In this document: piece after piece, positions 61,803 through 64,000 of the stretch
Numbering within the stretch: position 1 is the first letter of the stretch
Layout: each line of letters begins with the position of its first letter
Source: Homoserinibacter sp. GY 40078
Lineage (GTDB): Bacteria; Actinomycetota; Actinomycetes; Actinomycetales; Microbacteriaceae
Direction: 5' to 3'
NCBI RefSeq assembly: GCF_008017545.1
Contig: NZ_VRTZ01000002.1
Coordinates: forward strand, 248,001-312,000
Length of the DNA: 64,000 bases
Notes under the pieces: generated by a model
What the model was told of the DNA's origin: nothing
Database searches by the model: none
The model's input: the letters and a program-made list of their open reading frames with translations, nothing else
Program-made: the position numbers and the translations under genes

Positions 61803-63268
61803 CCCGCACCGCCCCCTCATCGCTCTCGTCGACCCGAGGGCGCTGGCTCGCCCTCGCCGTGCTCATCCTGGGCGTCGCCATGGGAATGCTCGACACCACG
61901 ATCGTGAACGTCGCGCTCCCCACGCTCAGCACAAGCATCGAGGCCTCCGAGGCGACTCTCTCGTGGATCATCGCCGGATACGCGCTCGCCTACGGCCTCG
62001 TCCTCATCCCCGCCGGGCGGATCGGTGATCGCATCGGGCACAAGTGGGTGTTCCTGATCGGCGTCTCCGGGTTCACGATCGCGAGCCTCGCGTGTGGTCT
62101 CGCCCAGGACGGCACGGCGCTCGTCATCGCCCGCGTCGCGCAGGGACTCGCCGGGGGCTTCTTCTTCCCCGCCGTGACGGCGCTGATCCAGCTCATGTTC
62201 ACGGGGCGCGACCGCGGGCGTGCGTTCGCCGTGATGGGGGCCGCGATCGGGGTCTCCACCGCTCTCGGGCCGATCATCGGAGGCCTCCTCATCGAGTGGC
62301 TCGGCGACGCGGAGGGCTGGCGCTCGATCTTCTTCGTGAATCTGCCCATCGGCGTGATCGCGGTCGTGGCCTCCTGGATCGTCCTTCCCGGGGGCGCGGA
62401 GGGGCGGGATGCCCAGGGCGTCGACATCGTGGGCACTCTGCTGCTCGCGGGGGCGCTCGTCGCGATCCTCGTGCCGCTCATCGAGGGCCAGGATCTCGAC
62501 TGGCCGCTGTGGACGTGGCTCTCGCTCGTCGGCGGGGCGCTGCTGGTCGTGGTGTTCGCCCTGTGGGAGGTGCTGCTCGACCGGAGACGCCGAACGACGC
62601 CGCTCGTGCCGCCGCACCTGTTCACGCACCCGGCCTTCACGGGTGGCGTGATCCTCGCGATGGTCTACTTCGCGGCCTTCACGAGCATCTTCTTCACCAT
62701 CTCGATCCTCTGGCAGTCGGGTCTCGGCCACTCGGCGCTCGAGTCGGGCCTCGTCTCGGTGCCGTTCGCCCTCGGGTCGATCATCGGCGCATCCCAGAGC
62801 GACCGGGTCGCTCACCGACTGGGTCGCGGAGCGCTCGTGCTGGGTACCGGGATGGTCGCGGCGGGTCTCATCGTCGTCTGGATCGTGCTCGCCACGGTTC
62901 CGGCTGCCGACCTCACCAACTGGGAGCTCCTCGCGCCACTCGCGATCGCGGGGATCGGCTCGGGCCTGTTCATCGCCCCGAACGCGCAGTTCATCGTGGC
63001 GACGGTCGACCGTGCCGAGGCGGGTGCGGCCTCCGGGGTGATCGGCACGATGCAGCGTGTGGGATCCGCGGTCGGAATCGCCGTGATCGGATCGGTGCTG
63101 TTCGGAACGCTCGAGATCACGGGTCCCGACGCCGTGGCAGCGGGCTTCGCGGTGTCGGCCGGGCACGCGATGCTCGTGAGCGCGATCTTCGCCGTGGCCG
63201 CGTTCGGTCTCGTGTTCGTGCTGCCCCGCCGGGTCTCGGCAGTTCCCGCGGCCGTGCCGACGGAGTGA
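61799..63268 (+). CDS. MFS drug exporter, DHA2 (EmrB/QacA) family
   Basis: This 489-residue protein has 14 predicted helices and the DHA2 marks GMLDTTIVNVALPTL in TM1, GRIGDRIGHKWVFLIG (motif A) and GAAIGVSTALGPIIGGLLIE (motif C). It would export hydrophobic or cationic toxic compounds with the proton gradient. It is coupled to the PadR repressor upstream. Confidence 0.93.
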   Translation: MTRTAPSSLSSTRGRWLALAVLILGVAMGMLDTTIVNVALPTLSTSIEASEATLSWIIAGYALAYGLVLIPAGRIGDRIGHKWVFLIGVSGFTIASLACGLAQDGTALVIARVAQGLAGGFFFPAVTALIQLMFTGRDRGRAFAVMGAAIGVSTALGPIIGGLLIEWLGDAEGWRSIFFVNLPIGVIAVVASWIVLPGGAEGRDAQGVDIVGTLLLAGALVAILVPLIEGQDLDWPLWTWLSLVGGALLVVVFALWEVLLDRRRRTTPLVPPHLFTHPAFTGGVILAMVYFAAFTSIFFTISILWQSGLGHSALESGLVSVPFALGSIIGASQSDRVAHRLGRGALVLGTGMVAAGLIVVWIVLATVPAADLTNWELLAPLAIAGIGSGLFIAPNAQFIVATVDRAEAGAASGVIGTMQRVGSAVGIAVIGSVLFGTLEITGPDAVAAGFAVSAGHAMLVSAIFAVAAFGLVFVLPRRVSAVPAAVPTE

Positions 63269-63269
63269 C

Positions 63270-64000
63270 TCAGCCGCGGCGGGAACCCGTCGGGTCGGTC
63301 CGCGACTGCGTTCGCGGGCGCGAGTCCGCGTCGCGGAAGAGCCAGTCGGGCTTCGGCTCGATCACGGGCCGGAACACACGTCGCACCCACGGGCTCGACA
63401 GGACGATCGAGATCGCGAGAGACGCGAACACCATCGTGAGCAGCCAGATCGCCGACGAGTGGTCGTCGCGCAGGATGCCCGACTCGCGGATCGGATACAG
63501 CACGAACGAGTGCAGCAGGTAGACGTACATCGTCGCCTGACCGAAAGTCGTGAAGAAGGTGGCGCGACGCGGCACGAGCGCGAGGAAGGCAGCGGTCAGC
63601 AGCACCGCGAGAAGGATGAGCGCGAACCGGAGAAGACCCGCCCACCAGGTGGGCTCCCCGAGCGCCTGATACGAGTCGTCGTAGAAGAACCAGAGGCGCA
63701 GGTCGAACGCGCGGAAGGACTGCACGTTGACGATGACTACGGCGAGCCATGCGCCGAGCACCGCGAGCGCGGCGACACGTGCCGCCCAGACGCCGCGCCC
63801 GAGGTCGAGCCAGCGTCCCCACACATCCCATTGCCGCAGCTTCCAGCCGAGCACGAAGAACGGAAGGATGCCGATCGCTCGCGACAAGGAGAACGTCGAG
63901 TCGACATTGGCGAAGTATCCGACCGTCACCGAGAAGAGAACGGCCCAGACGAGCGGCCAACGCAGCAGCGCGAGGTAGGGGAGCACGATGCGGAAGATCG
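63270..64000 (-). CDS. acyltransferase 3 family membrane protein, N-terminus beyond window
   Basis: The frame is open to the window end, so only the C-terminal 240 residues are seen. They contain about six membrane segments, including GILPFFVLGWKLRQW and TTFGQATMYVYLLHSFVLYP, which are typical of OafA/YrhL-type membrane O-acyltransferases. Such enzymes modify cell-surface glycans. The cytoplasmic tail is basic. It is convergent with the exporter gene. Confidence 0.75.
   Translation of the reverse strand, partial: IFRIVLPYLALLRWPLVWAVLFSVTVGYFANVDSTFSLSRAIGILPFFVLGWKLRQWDVWGRWLDLGRGVWAARVAALAVLGAWLAVVIVNVQSFRAFDLRLWFFYDDSYQALGEPTWWAGLLRFALILLAVLLTAAFLALVPRRATFFTTFGQATMYVYLLHSFVLYPIRESGILRDDHSSAIWLLTMVFASLAISIVLSSPWVRRVFRPVIEPKPDWLFRDADSRPRTQSRTDPTGSRRG

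Noticed and set aside
1-64000. CRISPR arrays, rRNA and ordinary tRNA genes
   Set aside because: No regularly spaced direct repeats, no rRNA-like segments and no tRNA cloverleaf were seen apart from the tmRNA.

Overview
The window is high-GC DNA from an actinobacterium. Gene order and protein types fit Micrococcales, probably Microbacteriaceae (Microbacterium-like): prfB-ftsE-ftsX-smpB-ssrA, HIT-phoH-ybeY-CNNM-era, hisN-rsgA-aroA-sigH-rsrA, a fused kgd-type 2-oxoglutarate decarboxylase, GuaB1, and actinobacterial RskA/SigK and RsrA/SigH pairs. Genes are tightly packed, often with ATGA or GTGA overlaps. Many lack a Shine-Dalgarno sequence and instead carry a TANNNT hexamer 6-9 nt before the start codon, which suggests widespread leaderless mRNA.

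Layout. 1-5.7 kb: rsmE (cut at the window edge), an APH-like kinase, then HIT-phoH-ybeY-CNNM-era. 5.7-6.8 kb: an AbiEi/DUF559-type gene bracketed by 65-bp inverted repeats that are themselves palindromic. 6.8-11 kb: a two-component system with a MacB-type ABC exporter. 11-17.3 kb: septum-formation lipoprotein, prfB, ftsEX, smpB, a SIMPL protein and tmRNA. 17.3-19.9 kb: accessory stretch behind ssrA with a sortase-anchored surface protein and an ImmA/ImmR/Cro-like switch. 19.9-23.9 kb: SigK-RskA with DipZ and a fasciclin lipoprotein, the counterpart of the mycobacterial SigK regulon, with three matching predicted promoters. 23.9-26.7 kb: VanY carboxypeptidase, and MarR with an NADP-dependent oxidoreductase. 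26.7-31.1 kb: 2-methylcitrate operon (GntR-prpD-prpB-prpC), with a perfect 64-bp palindrome between prpB and prpC. 31.1-34.4 kb: a sugar ABC importer.

34.5-38.8 kb: hisN, rsgA, aroA, sigH-rsrA. 38.9-46.8 kb: kgd, guaB1 and two CNNM/CBS membrane proteins. 46.8-54.4 kb: an Old Yellow Enzyme, a HAD protein, NAD(P)H-hydrate dehydratase, an amino-acid ABC importer, a GT87-like membrane protein and an MFS exporter. 54.4-57.5 kb: a LuxR-type two-component system with an extra membrane protein. 57.6-61.1 kb: methionine genes metX and metY with a coupled lipoprotein. 61.2-64 kb: a PadR-controlled drug exporter and an acyltransferase cut by the window end.

Most of the window is core metabolism and housekeeping. 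The most unusual parts are the repeat-bracketed nuclease-like gene with a related stand-alone palindrome elsewhere, the compact SigK regulon, and the phage-like regulatory module behind tmRNA. All functional calls rest on reading motifs by eye; no database search was possible.
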